From Pyricularia pennisetigena (taxonomy: Eukaryota; Ascomycota; Sordariomycetes; Magnaporthales; Pyriculariaceae): a stretch of DNA of 64,000 nucleotides. The notes under the pieces are model-generated. The model saw only the letters and a list, made by a program, of their open reading frames with translations, ran no database searches and had not been told where the DNA came from. Within the stretch, counting starts at the first letter, position 1, and each line of letters begins with the position of its first letter. The stretch spans positions 4,576,140 to 4,640,139 of the forward strand of contig NC_043740.1 of assembly GCF_004337985.1 (NCBI RefSeq), written 5' to 3'. This document shows positions 35,339 through 47,514 of this stretch, piece after piece. Both the position numbers and the translations under genes were made by a program.

Positions 35339-38300
35339 CTAGAATAGACGAGTACTCAGCCTCCACCATCTTTTCTTCTTTATTTGCCTCTGTTCATACC
35401 TCTGTTTGCTCCACTTGTACCGCTTTCGTAGCGCCCTGTGCCTCGCGCGTTGTCTCGTCGTGCAGGGTGCGTCTCTCAAATAGCGGACTGCAGTCTTGTT
35501 CGCCATGCGTTCCAAATGCTTCTCGACTAAAACTTTGTACCGCGAGTGGAACGGTGTTGCCGTCTTCGTTTTCACGTCTAGACGCTTCTTGAGGCCTAGA
35601 CGCTTCTTGATGTCCGCCCTTGGGTGTGGCCGACGATGCCAGCGTTGGGAAGCGCGGAAAAGAGTTTTCTGTCGACTGCCCACAAAAAACCAGAAATATC
35701 GGGGAGCCATTTCCCCAATAACAAGCTTGACGATTTCAAAAAACCCTCCCCTATGTTTTCGGCGTTCCAAAAGTCGTTTAATACCTTGTATCTCTGACGT
35801 ATTTAGCCATTCGCCGACCCACATATCAACATCCGCTCCGTTTTGCAAAAGAATTCGAACCAGTTCCTGGCTGTTCCGGTTTTTGGCTACTAAAGTCGCT
35901 TGAAGTGCTGTACCATATTTCCCTCCTTTGATGTTAACATCCGCTCCGTTTTGCAAAAGAAGCCGGACAATATCCTCGCATCCACGTTCTGCAGCAGCTT
36001 GTAATGCTGTACCATATTCCCCTCCTTTAATGTTAACATCCGCTCCGTTTTGCAAAAAAAGTAGGACCATATCCACGTCTCCACGTTCTGCAGCAGCTTG
36101 TAATGCTGTACCAAAATACCCTCCTTTAATGTTAACATCCGCTCCGTTTTGCAAAAGAAGCCGGACAATATCCTCGCATCCACGTTTTGCAGCAGCTTGT
36201 AATGCTGTACCATATTCCCCTCCTTTAATGTTAACATCCGCTCCGTTTTGCAAAAGAAGTCGGACAATATCCTCGCATCCACGTTTTGCAGCAGCTTGTA
36301 ATGCTGTGCAGTATATGCCCCCTTTCCGGTTTATTTGAACACCGTTCGCAATCAGATAACAGACCAATTCCGAGTTGCGTGCCGCCGATGATGCTTGGAG
36401 AGTGTTATCGTAGCTCCCCACTCCTGTACAATGAATGTCCCCTCCTGCATTGACAAACTCTTGCATGATCGCAACGATACCACGGGATCTCAATTTCGGA
36501 CTCATAACCGGGACTCGCATCCCAGCCGCTTCCATTATTGCGGCGTTCAACACGCTGCCGTATCTTGTTTTGTCAGAAAATTGACGGAGGAGATAGCGGA
36601 GCACATCTAAGTGATCAGTTTTCACGACGGATTCGAGGACCTTCAGACTTTCTCCTGTCCTTGGGCTAATGATATCCGCCCCTCGATCAATCAACAGCTT
36701 CACCATTTGAAGTTTGCCATAGTATGCGGCAGCTTGGAGGGGGTTGCTCCACCGATTGGTGGAAAAGTAGAGATCGGCTCCGCCCCGCAAAAGCAGTTCT
36801 ACAATACTCTCGTGCCCCTTAGAGGAAGCGAGATATAATGCAGTGAAGTCTGATTTGCCCGAAGCCACGGAAGCTTCCTGTTGTTTGATATCCCACCGCT
36901 GAGTGGCTAAAAGGCGCTCCAAAGTCTCGCAAAGTCCGGCTTTACTTGCCCAAGCCAGAGGGTCGTCCAGAAATCTTAAATCCTTCAGCCAAAATATATT
37001 TCTGAAATAATCAATAAGAGAGACCAATTCATTGATGAATGCGCGGTCTGCTGAGAACTTTTCAGCTAGATAGGCATGCGCGCCAAGATAGTGTGATGCG
37101 TAATAACTAAACGGAAAATCTCCTAAGTCGCGAAATGACCCAACTAATCGTCGGTGACGAATGCTGCTGAAAAGGTATGCTGTACAAATTCGGGTAATAT
37201 TTACACTAGCTTTCCCTTTAGCGAAGTCGGCTTGTTTTCGAAGACATTCTTTGACTGAGAAATGTGCCAAATGGATGTATTTGAAATAACTTTCGCCAGA
37301 GCTTTCCTCTGTGCCAGGGCTCTCTCCCGTACCAAACTCTCTTTTTGAGGTGATGACGACTAAATCCGGGTAATATTTGGCAATGTCGGTAGGTTCGGGC
37401 ATCCTGCGATTGCGATGAAAGCCCTGATCAATTCCGCCGCCAATCTGAACCGCAACGACGTCCACAGCTTGTTGCAGAGTAATCGGCCACATAGCATAGA
37501 GAAGGAATTGTAGCAGCTGTATTGCCTTGTCTTTTTGGCGCTCCGGAATTCTTTGAAGAGTCCTAGAATATGTCTCATCGAGGGACTTGGGCAGGTTGGC
37601 CAGAGCGTGTTCGACATCGCTTTGATCTAGACATTTCTCAATCTCCTTGAGCTGCAATGCTGCCCAGCGAAACCTGTTGAGAACATTGTCAGGTTGATGC
37701 GAACTTGTAGGTGAATTTCACAAGGAGCCAGTACTTACATGCCATCCGCCCTTTTGCAGAGTTCATCCCGGATCCTTTTGTGAAGAGCTGGCAGCTTCTT
37801 CCACTTGCTCAGCGTTGAGTCGGGGTTGTTGATGTGGAAGTCGACAAATATACCTATGTCGACGTTGACAGCGGCCTTCTGAAGTGGCATGCAATTGTCT
37901 TTACCAATCAGGTTGGGAATCTGTCTGTTGAAATCGGTCTCTGGACGACTTGTCATGATCAACTTGATGCTAGATAGATCATTGGTTGCCGTAAAGAATC
38001 TCCCTAGCCAGTTTACGAGTGGCTGCCTTTCTTCGCTCTCGTCCATTGCGTCAATAACTATGTAGATCTTAAGAGGCCCTCCCATCATTGCACTAAGAGA
38101 GCCTGTTAGATTTTCAGCGCTCGGCTTTTCTCCACTAGGAGATAATCTTTTGTACAGCTTTTCCAGCTCTGTGGCAAGGTTGTTCTGTTGTCGTGTACAA
38201 AGGTGCCTGTACATTTGAGCGCTAAATGATCGTGCCATGCTATCCACTTTCTGTAGCTTATTGTCGTTGAAGTCGTAGAAGAACCTGAGTATGATGCAGT

Positions 38301-39755
38301 AATCTTGATCCAGGTGTAGCTGTTCGAGGTGGTCGATGATTTTCGTGACAAGGACAGTCTTTCCGCTGCCTGGCATGCCGTTCAACCACAGATACTTCCG
38401 GGATCCTGGTTCCCATCCCTTCCAGTCGCAGAAAGCAGTGCTGTTGAGGAACCATTGGCCAGTTTCTGGTTGTCGACTCTTTCTGGCGTTAGCGGCATTG
38501 ACCGATGTGGCTGGGGCAGACAGCCATTCTACAACTTCTGTCTGGTGCTGGCTCAGCATCATGGTCTCATTTTGTCGGCGAACTTCTTGAATTGTCGTGT
38601 GCACTAGTCGATTGTGAACGAAGTTATCAGATGCAAGCTCGATAAGAAGTAAACCGTATATAGGTTCTAAGAACAACCGGATAGAAAAGGAAACATTTTA
38701 CTAACTACTCTCAAGCGCTGCCACGAGCCTCCGTTCCCGTTCAACACTTGGTGCAGGTATAACCCGCAAAAGATCTCTCGCATACGCAGCAGCCACCATG
38801 GCCGCATAGCCCTGCCACTTCTTGTTGATGTGAGTGTCGCAGTAATCACAGATGCCGCGGATCACTATGCAAGGGAATCGGTCCATGATGCCAGCTGCCT
38901 CCATCTCGAAACATAATATGTTCCTCTCCTTTGCGTACTTGTCCCGAAAGTCTGCGTCCTCGATCTTGCTGTTGCCAGAGGCAATAAGTCCGTAATGTAC
39001 GACGGTAGCATTCTTGTCAGGAGTGCGATCCTTTCTCTTCTTAATCCCCTCTTGGCCGCAAACTGCGCTGCACTCGTCTTCGCTAGCTTCGGAGTCGCTG
39101 CTGTCATATTCCGAATCGCTGTTGTGTGCGGAGTTCTTGATTTTTGTTCGAAGCGAGATTGACTGTTTCCATGTTTGAACGTCGACTTGTACAGTACGTC
39201 GTCTGTCTGTGGACGAGAGTGCTCCCCTTGAAGCCCAATGTGGCGCTGGAGCATCTCGTCCACTTGTGCGCGCAAGCTGTTGCCATTTATCTTGTGATCG
39301 ACTTCCAGCTTAGTGACGGCACTGAGCACGCAGTTCGGTGGCGCATTTAAATGGCCTTTCTCCGTGAAGGGCCGTCCCTGCTCACGGTCCCCAAAGTCAT
39401 ACTGGCGAACGCCACCTGAGTTGCCGCTGGGAGAGCTGACCACCACGTCGCCGAGACGGATGTCGTGCTTCCGGCTCGGAGCGCCGCCGGCGATGCCAAT
39501 CATCATAACGAAGCGTAGGTTTGGGAAACTGCGGATCATATTGCCGATAACGTTCGCCGCCGTTACGAGTCCAATTTTGCCCCTAGGAGGCGCGGCCATA
39601 ACTATGTTGTGATTGCCGATTGAGCCCAGAATGTACGAGTTGTCGTCGCCATCGGCGTGGGGGACATGATCGTGCTCCTGCTCAAGAAAGAGGCGTGAGG
39701 CGACAAGCTCTAGGGGAAGAGCAACCATCCAGCCAACGGTGTATTCATTTGCCAT
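35339..39755 (-). CDS. NLR-type receptor: PNP-like domain, NACHT, ankyrin repeats
   Basis: Three main exons (39755-38706, 38666-37739, 37673-35339) encode about 1,430 aa. Exon 1 is a nucleoside-phosphorylase-like domain (YTVGWMVALPLELVASR, MIGIAGGAPS, DIRLGDVVVSSP, VHYGLIASGN, FEMEAAGIMD, VIRGICDYCD). Exon 2 is a NACHT module with Walker A NGMPGSGKT, Walker B IYIVIDAMDE and MTSRPE. Exon 3 begins FRWAALQL, contains the winged-helix-like linker, then ankyrin repeats, five of them nearly identical, and an unusually basic C-terminal tail (KKRLGLKKRLDVK ... KKKRWWR). Fungal proteins of this plan are counted as NOD-like receptors in non-self recognition and cell-death control. Exon 1 changes frame near 39160-39190, by a weak 62-base intron or a one-base lesion. 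The first clear intron is short (39-43 bases). The start ATG has a good context (CCAAAATGGC); an ATG five codons upstream is possible. Confidence 0.85.
35828..36330. repeat. Tandem 99-bp ankyrin repeat array
   Basis: The marker GTTAACATCCGCTCCG recurs at 35933, 36032, 36131 and 36230, exactly 99 bases apart, so each unit codes one 33-residue ankyrin repeat. A fifth copy at 35828 is diverged and carries a 9-base insertion. The units are nearly identical at DNA level and differ mainly around KGG[EYK][YF]GTAL and the RG[CEDI/DVDM] turn. Confidence 0.92.
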
Positions 39756-40444
39756 TTTGGTGACGGTCATCAACGTAGAGTCTGCACGATTATCGAGCTT
39801 CACGCTGAACGGGAAGATGGCTTTGCGTAAAAATCGGGAAGCTCCTAGTTGCAGCACTGATTTTCTGCTAGACACCAGGGAGCAAATTCTCGTTTGACTA
39901 GCTGAGAAGTATGAAAAGGGGAATGGGATCGGCCAATCTCTCATTGACAACCAGAGATGTTAGAGGTGGGGGGAAGGGGGGTTGGGTTGGGTTCGATGGG
40001 AGACTGATGGGTGTTATAGGACATAGTAGATATCGTACAAACTGCCAATGAGCTGAGTTTGTCTACTTTGGCGAGCTTTGGGTCCATGACAGAAAGCTTT
40101 GGAGTGGTGAACAAAAGCAAAGTTCCATAGTCAAAGGGGGTATCGTGGTCCAATCAGCGGATTATGCGTATCTGTGTTTCTGGCATAGGGTAGCATGCAT
40201 TATGCACTAAAACACCACTTTTTCTCAATAGAGTTAGGCAGTCTGAGTGCTAGGCAGCCTTACCTCAACCGAGGCAGGCAACACATTGAGACGTTCCCGT
40301 AAAAAATAAAACAAACATTGTTCAAAGCAGAGTGAAAAAATGAGGACAAGGGACATCTTGAGAGGGTTGAAATGTGAACTATTGAGGCGGTGCATTGTTG
40401 TAGCAAGGGGTGACAATAGCTCCTGAGCCCGGGCATTGAAGCCC
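39756..40444. other. NLR promoter side, no gene seen
   Basis: The region between two minus-strand genes holds the NLR leader and the cupin 3' flank. No supported frame. Confidence 0.45.
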
Positions 40445-41098
40445 TCACCTAGACTTTGAATCTTCGTAATACTCCGGGTAGCACGTCTTGTAGCCCAAGA
40501 CATACCGCCCCCAATACGCCGCACCCCAAAGCAGCAGACGACTCAGGACCTTGCCAAGCCACTCTGGCGGAATGGGCACCGCGAGCGGGGTATCAGCCGC
40601 GTGCAAAAACACCATGAGCTGGAAGAAGCTCGGCGCGGTGCCAGCCGTCTTGCAATCGTCTAGATAGCCGAAAAAGTTCCTAAAGAAGCACTGCTCGCTC
40701 TCATATGATTCGGGCGTGAGGTGTATGTCGACAACGAGGTCCTCGACGTCGCTCGCGTTCTCGAAGCGGTGGTAGCGCCCCGCTTTTATGGACGCCTTGG
40801 ACTGCACTCCGGGCTCGGAAGACAGGGTTGCAAATGGCTCCGATGAGAGGCCACGGTAGAAGTTGCCCCTGCCGGACTGGACGTGGAAGAACTCGTCCTG
40901 GTGGATGTGGTAGTGGAATGGGGGTTCTATGATGGACGCGCCGTGGATCTTGGTCGTCGGCGGCATGCGGTGCGTCATGATGTATTCCGAGCCGGGGCCG
41001 GCAAAGGTGACAGATGCGCGGCCATCCTCGTAGATGATGGGGTTCTTGGTCGCGTTGTTGGTCCTTGGCGGGTGTACAGGTCGTAGGAAGGCGAACAT
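40445..41098 (-). CDS. Cupin-domain protein
   Basis: A single exon encodes 217 aa. A cupin beta-barrel is shown by EPPFHYHIHQDEFFHVQSG (the H-x-H and E metal ligands of motif 1, residues ~75-95) and, after the intermotif loop, KAGRYHRFENAS (motif 2 with a His). The C-terminal third is helical and hydrophobic (FFQLMVFLHAADTPLAV, then SRLLLWGAAYWGRYVLG) and may touch a membrane. Fungal members of this type are uncharacterised, and the presence of ligands suggests a metal-binding enzyme. I use the first true ATG; the open frame extends 67 codons upstream without an ATG, so an upstream exon is possible. It ends in TGA. Confidence 0.8.
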   Translation of the reverse strand: MFAFLRPVHPPRTNNATKNPIIYEDGRASVTFAGPGSEYIMTHRMPPTTKIHGASIIEPPFHYHIHQDEFFHVQSGRGNFYRGLSSEPFATLSSEPGVQSKASIKAGRYHRFENASDVEDLVVDIHLTPESYESEQCFFRNFFGYLDDCKTAGTAPSFFQLMVFLHAADTPLAVPIPPEWLGKVLSRLLLWGAAYWGRYVLGYKTCYPEYYEDSKSR

Positions 41099-44000
41099 GA
41101 CGAGCGGACAGGCGGGAAGAGACTGCTCAATTGCAACACGAAGAATGGCACAGTGTCTGGGCTTGCTGTAAGCTAGCCGCCTGGCCGGGCCAACAGAAGC
41201 TGAAAGTGATGGAGCATACCTACATATAGGTGCTGGAGGCGATGTCGTCAGCTGTGGGAGTCGCGCGGTTGACTGTGCCACAGGAGCGCGTAGTGACACA
41301 AGTGGGAAGTGGGGTGCTCTAGGATGGATGGCCCTTGCTCTCCAACTGGGATTGCCTTCCTTTTAGCTCTGTGTACTACGATGGCATGGTTCTAGACTCA
41401 GCTGCGTTGGGGACCCCTCCAGCTGTCATCCCTGTAGACTACATAGCTTTTCAACAATCAAACGAGATCCCCACGTTGATGGCAGTTAGAGGGTTGGCGG
41501 GGTAGCCCAGTAAGCACAATAAGCACTGTCTGAATAATCATCAACAACAACGGCAAAAACAAATGAAGCTCCTCTACTCACAAGTAGGTATTAGGTATTT
41601 TACGACGGAAAGCTAGCCAATACCGATTGGCCTAGGTAAAAAAGCTATCGGGCAATTGAGATAATCACCATATCCTCTTCAGTCCGTGGCACTGTAGAAT
41701 CTCGTATTCGCCATGAGTAAGCCCCGCACAAGCCCTGTGCTGCAGGTCCCAATCGCATTCAGCCCAGGCAGCTTCCCCCAACACAGTTGAATTAAACTCG
41801 TTGGTCTTCTTCAGCGGTACGTCTCCCAGAACGGCCAGTCGAAACGATGCGACAGTTTTTCGCGAGGATCTGAGTCTTCATACGGAGCGATGTGCCAATA
41901 ACTTTGATTTTGTCGGCATGTCTGATGTTATCTTCCTGGGACAGAGATAGCAGGAGAGGGCCTTTCCAACATGGGTGCCGAATTGTTTCTGGCCACACTC
42001 GAAGCCCCGACAGCAAACTCCCTTTGGTGCTGAAGATTGCGCTTTATGAAGAGTCCGAGACCATGATCAGTTCAAGTGATGTTGCAGGCTATATTTACCG
42101 AAGTCACTGGCATTAGTTACTGACGGGAGCTTTCGTCTTTTGGCGGTGTAGTGCAACAAGTGACATATCAACGCGCACTGAGGTCGGTGCTATGCTGAAA
42201 ATTGGTCTTCAATATGCAAGCATATTTTCTGCCTAGACTTTGAGCCATGCCGCCCGGTTCACAAAAAATAAAACGTCTTATCTCCCGGCTGACAGCGTCA
42301 GCAACGTCTCCCTCTCAAAAAAAGGTACACGCCAGGGTCCCGGATAGCATCATGCTTTGGAGGGTGCATGGTTTTTTATTAGCTGGCGGTCGGTAAAAAG
42401 AAACATCTTTTTTCCAATTTGGAGGACAGACAAGCCAGATGGAACTTTTAATGCTTCCTCCTTGGTCACGACGATAACGGAATTGCCTGCGCAGAAAAGA
42501 GTCAAAAAAGCACCCAATTCCATCCACCGAGAATATCCCTAGTCCAGGCCTCGTTTAAGTCCCAGACGGCCCCTTTGTCTCAGGTCTTTGTCTCAGCAAT
42601 CCTGTCGGTATCGCTCACGACGCGGTGGGCGAACCGACCAGCGACTGAGTCAAGAATATGCCCGACTTGACCGCGATGTAAACGATCTCTCTTGTCCGCT
42701 ATCTTACTTTGGAATTTTCTATCCTATTTTACACTAGGACTAGTGTGGTGCGTGATGTGTGCTTGTCATCTAAGGATGATATTGGCGGTCGCTAAAGCCT
42801 GAGGCTCTCGTCGGAGCATGTCCCCGGCAGCAAGATGAGAGTGTGGCAGTTTACGCCTAGGCTTCAAAGTTATGAATCTGGGCAATTTACACAAAGAGTG
42901 GCTTGAATAGCAACAAGTAAAACTACTCGATTCTTTGCCCCGCCTCAGTAAATGTGACCGAGAGGTGGGTATCGCCAACAAAGGCCCTTTTGAACTCGTT
43001 CAGTCTGACATGTTACAGAAGGACAACAAGCACACCGCTGTTGTAGCAGGGGATAGTCTCGGCTGGGCTCGTGTCGACAAGCTTTGGATTGAATCTGCTC
43101 AAGTAATTCCCGCACCACGCACAAAATCTGACCGTATACTATCGCAAAGCCTTCTCCCTGGCCGCAACCACCTCCGAGTACTTATGGATCCTTTGGGACA
43201 CGGGATGAATACCTGGCTTTTCCAAATTAAGTAGTGCTTGACGATCCATTCACTCTCTGGTTTACCAATTTAGACGCGTGTCTTCGGGCATTCTTTGCAA
43301 GTCATCAAGCGTGTGGAAGATATGCAGTCAATCTTGTTACAGTTAGCTAGGTTCCTCAGATGGCAAACCACCATAATCTCCAGTACAGACGACAGAATTC
43401 TTGAAATGCGTAATATTTGAGCCCCCCAGGACATTGGTGCGAGGCTACAATCTATTTGCAGGTTTTCAGCCTCAAGACATGTTAGCGATTCAGCAGCACA
43501 CATTCCCAGCCTCATGGATGCGACTGCGGCTGGACGTCCGAATGGGGTTCGGGGACTCCTCGCCCACGGTGTAATTCTCTTTGACCAACCTGAGCTTCTG
43601 ACAGGATTGCGTATTGCATCCATATGCTGTAACTGGAGAACCCTGTCTTGGATTTTACAAAAGAATATCACGACAAGATAGATTTTGCTTCAAGCAAAAC
43701 TTGAGGCTTAAGGGTATAGCCGATTGCTCGATATGATAGACCTTTAGTCCTAGCATGCAAACTAGGCTTTCAAAGTCGATCAAGGCCATACTTGCGGCTG
43801 ATGAGGACCTTAAACTGACCAACGTAATATATAATGGGCACCTCTTAGCTACGCCATAAAATATGGACACAGCCTCAAGCACATTCGCTCGTTCCTTTCG
43901 AATATAAAGTCCACCGGCACAGCGTGTAGCGCTGTTCAGCTCATGTATTATCCCAGGCCTTTGTTAGGGAATGCCACCCTCGCCTCGAGATCAAGTCAGT

Positions 44001-44509
44001 TCCGCAAATGGCCAATCTTGTACGCACAAATGATATGGTGATCGATGCGCCCGCCCGGAAAGCAATAAGACCGCGCTGACAACGGCTTGCAGAGAAAACA
44101 GAAAGCCCGGCACCCTGCCAGTCACAGCTTTCCGAGTACGGGGCCAACGTTGATACTGGTGTTGAAAAAAAAGAAAATGGATCGCTGTTGGGACAATCCA
44201 TATGGGCGAAAAACATCGATATGACCACAAAGCTGCTCTGACGGGATCCAAAACCACAAGTCGACTTTCTGGGGCCGGCATCCCATCACAGGCATCAAGC
44301 GCGAGTATCGCGTCGTGCTTGCGCATGTAATTCTGTAGAGGATTGTGTGAATTGTACTGTAGACCGATCACGGGGGTCCGCAGGGTACTTGCCCCTGCAT
44401 TATTCTGCAGCCAGTGTCTTGAGGAATTTTGAAGCGGTGATGTTGTGATATTATGGAGACCTTGGGGCGCCAAACGGTGCTTTAGGAAACATGCTTGGTT
44501 TTATGGCCT

Positions 44510-44990
44510 AATTGAATACCAATTTGGGAATGAAAAAAATGGTGCGGTTCAAAATTTTCAGGATTAAAAATCGTATAATCCCGAATATATCTAACGAGCT
44601 TTTATGCCGACGTAACGGGTACCAAAAGCCAAACAAAAGCCGAAATTTACTGGTTATTATAAAGCAAACGTTTAAAAAAACATGCCGTATAAAATAAAAA
44701 GAGCATTTTTTTTTAAAAATAAAAAAAAATACACAATATTATAACTGGTACAATCGAACGAATAGTTATTTTAGGTAGTTTACCTAATATAATTGCGCGG
44801 TTTAACCGCCAATTTGTGTTTTTTGCAGGTATTATTATTCCTGTTAAAGAAGGTAACCAAGCGAGAGCCCTTATGGAGGTCCCTACTGAGAGTTTGCCAT
44901 GTATTGGGTAAATAATATATGGTAATTTTCTTCATATAACGTATATGTTTTGGTAGGTTATCAAGCCATGTTAGTGTCTAATTGTGGGCC
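44510..44990. mobile_element. AT-rich, mutated repeat relic
   Basis: The composition drops abruptly to very AT-rich with abundant TA dinucleotides and long A/T stretches, bounded on both sides by normal DNA. This is the usual look of a transposon copy decayed by C-to-T mutation (RIP-like). No reading frame or terminal repeat identifies the element. Confidence 0.45.
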
Positions 44991-45005
44991 AAAATGACTT
45001 TCTGA

Positions 45006-45330
45006 TACACATCTTGGAGCATTTGCAGCTGGCTTATCGTCCTTTCTACGCATGCCAGAACCCAAATTGTCTCTACTGGGATGTGTGCACCAGATGCCTC
45101 AGCCCAATCCAAACAGCCCATCTCCCGATCGGTTGAAAGATGCCGAGACTTACGACATTGAACCGCACGAGTTTGCGGCCCCAGCAGGCGTTTTCGCGTT
45201 CGAGGACCTGTTGCCAGAGGCAGGGTCAGAGATAAACAAGGAGAGGAGGAGCAACGACGGAGCTGCCGATGTGCCTGGCGAGGATGGCATGGACCTTGAG
45301 GGTCTTGACAACGACGATGCTGGGGGATGA
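45006..45330 (+). pseudogene. Cys-rich and acidic protein fragment
   Basis: One frame reads LAYRPFYACQNPNCLYWDVC and TRCLSPIQTAHLP, a C-x4-C...C-x2-C pattern like a zinc-binding finger, then stops. A second frame opened by an ATG at 45052 gives an acidic 92-residue sequence to 45330 (EPHEFAAPAGVFAFEDLLPE). The two may be parts of one frameshifted old gene. The family is not recognised. Confidence 0.25.
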
Positions 45331-46164
45331 TTCTGTTTTGGCCAGCGGGGACTGTAGTTCCTGCAACCTGTTGTCAGCTGGATTTCCTTTCCGTCATGCC
45401 TACAAGACTAGATATTTGATGGAAGACGAGACAACAAAAATTAAAAGTAGGTTTTCGCCGGCACGGGGTCTTCGCGTCGCGTGGCGCCCTAGTTTGATCT
45501 CGCCTGGCTTCTAGGCCTCGTCGACGCGCCACCCCGGGCGCTCCCGTTCGCCCTATCCCCTAGTGGCCCAGCTCCGTCTTGTCTTGGCGATCTCAGGGAT
45601 GTTGACGTAGGGTCGCGGTTTTTTTTTCCGTTGTGTCTTTGCTCGACGCTGCTGATTGTTCGGGACTGCCATGTGGGCGATCGTGTTCCGAGATGCTAGT
45701 GAGATTGCCTGTCTTGCCTAGATCGGGGTAGTGTCCGGGGGCCCGACTGGGGAAGAGTGCGGTGCGGGATCTGGTGGCTATCCAGTGAAATGAGAAAAAA
45801 AAAAAAAAAAAAAAAACAGAATGGCGGTCGAAACTCATGGCGCTGTGGTGCAAGTTATGTGTGATCTCCAGGATGAAGCTGGGTTCCCAACAAGAAAAAA
45901 AGAATGTAAAGATTACTTCGAGACGAAGTGTGTCTGAACTAGATTTTAGGAATTAAGAAAAAGATGACCGCCATCGACAAACAATGTAGCAGTTGAGACG
46001 AATGAAAATTTCCCAGAGAGAAAAGAAAAAAAAATGCCCGCCCGCAGAGACCAAAACCCCCTCCCCAGAACATAAGAAAAAAAACACCCCCGAGAGGCGC
46101 CCCGTTTAATGCGCAGGTCCCGCAAACCCTTTCGAAAATAAAATGAAAAAAAACACCCTCTTCC

Positions 46165-47514
46165 TCAGTACGTCTCCTTGGTCGGCGTCGGCGCAGAGTT
46201 GTAGACGTCCCACGACTTCTCGACGGTGATGCCGGTCGGCTGCGGCTCGGAGCCGCTGATGGTCTGGTGGTACCTGCTGGCGCGGGACTGGACGCCGGCG
46301 GTGGAGGCGGCGTAGGACGAGAGCGGGATGAGCTTGGAGGTGCGGACGCGCTCGTGCGAGTTGCGGCGGTCCAGGAGCGGGCGCAGGACGGGCACGCAGC
46401 CCAGCGTGATGCCCATGGCCGGCTCGATGAAGCCCAGCAGCATCATGGGCAGCGCGTTGTAGGTCGGGTCGGACGGGTCGTAGTTGATGAGCATGTAGAG
46501 GCGGACGGCGCCGATCACGCAGGTGCTGTTTTTTTTTTTTTTATTTTCCTTGCGATTAGTTGGTGATGAAGAGGGACGGATGGATAAACATCTAGAGAAA
46601 TGGACGAGGGATGGTAGAAAACACATACACAACTCCCAAGCTAAAAGCGCCGAAAAGGGCGAGCTTGAGCGACCGCTTGATCTCCAGCGTCCACAGGTGC
46701 GGCATGGGCAGGAGGAGCACGATAAAGTCGGTCGTCAGGCTGATGGAGGCCGTCGTGATCCACAGCGCCGAGATGTCACCGCAGTAGCCGTTGGCGACGG
46801 TCTTGTCCCAAAAGAAGTCGAGGGGGCGGCAGATGGTCAAAGATCCAATGGCCATGATGGTCGTGCTATACGTTGAGATGTGGTCAATAAGGGGCTTTTG
46901 GTGTAGAGACTCGCAGCAGTAAAAAAACTCACCAGGAGATGACCAGAGCAGTGGCGCAACGAGCCGCAATAATGAATGGACGCATGGTAAAGATCTTGCA
47001 GTAGAGCGCCAGGATGGCGACCTTGGTGAGAGCGAGGTTGCAGCACCAGACGATCGACATGGCAAGGAAGTACTAACATTTTGAGAGGTAATATTAGAAA
47101 TTGTACAAAAACATAAAAAAAAAAAAAAGATTCGTTGGTAGTTCAAAACAGTTAATAGTTACCTTCATGAACCTTGCCTCACCAGGTACGATGCCAAATC
47201 TGCTTTCAATTTCCTTGACATGAAAGCCCAGCCCGCCGTACACGACGGCTGTGTTTCTCATTATTCACGTCAGCTTGATGCTCAGGCCGGTGAAGGAACG
47301 AGATACTCATACCAGAGATATTGATCCCCTGATACCCAAGGAGAAGCACCCATGACGACAGCACCAAGTAGTCATCCAAGCCCAGCACCCTCTGGTTGAT
47401 CCGGCGGGCCATGAGCCGCAGCGCAAGTGATATCGTGGCGACGACTGTGAAAGCCACTGCCAGTGCGATAAAGGCCTTTTGCGGGCCGGTTTCGACGGGG
47501 AAGATGAAGTCCAT
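46165..47514 (-). CDS. Seven-helix fungal rhodopsin-fold membrane protein (Pth11-like)
   Basis: Five exons (47514-47313, 47248-47163, 47072-46933, 46865-46629, 46525-46165) encode 341 aa, and every junction keeps frame. Hydrophobic spans include FIALAVAFTVVATISLALRL, DDYLVLSSWVLLLGYQGINI, AMSIVWCCNLALTKVAILAL, ARCATALVISCTTIMAIGSL, ITTASISLTTDFIVLLLPMP and MLLGFIEPAMGITLGCVPVL. RINQRVLGLDDYLV and CRPLDFFWDK are typical of this very large fungal family, some members of which are G-protein-coupled receptors for surface sensing. The tail is Ser/Thr-rich and cytoplasmic. There is no CFEM domain at the N-terminus. The ligand is unknown. Introns 2 and 4 hold long A/T runs. The start ATG follows an open non-coding leader. 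Confidence 0.88.

Larger units (their letters stand above)
41099..46164. other. Accessory gene-poor region
   Basis: About 5 kb without a firm gene. The cupin promoter occupies the left edge. From 42.9 to 44.5 kb there are short coding-like fragments on both strands, for example AAGRPNGVRGLLAHGVILF on the plus strand near 43520, which resembles a decayed ankyrin repeat, and a minus-strand 160-codon frame at 43991-44473. They carry stops and frame changes and look like relics. An AT-rich block follows at 44510-44990. Confidence 0.5.

Noticed and set aside
35828..36330. 99-bp repeats as a satellite or mobile element
   Set aside because: Each unit codes a complete ankyrin repeat in the frame of the NLR, so the array is part of the gene.
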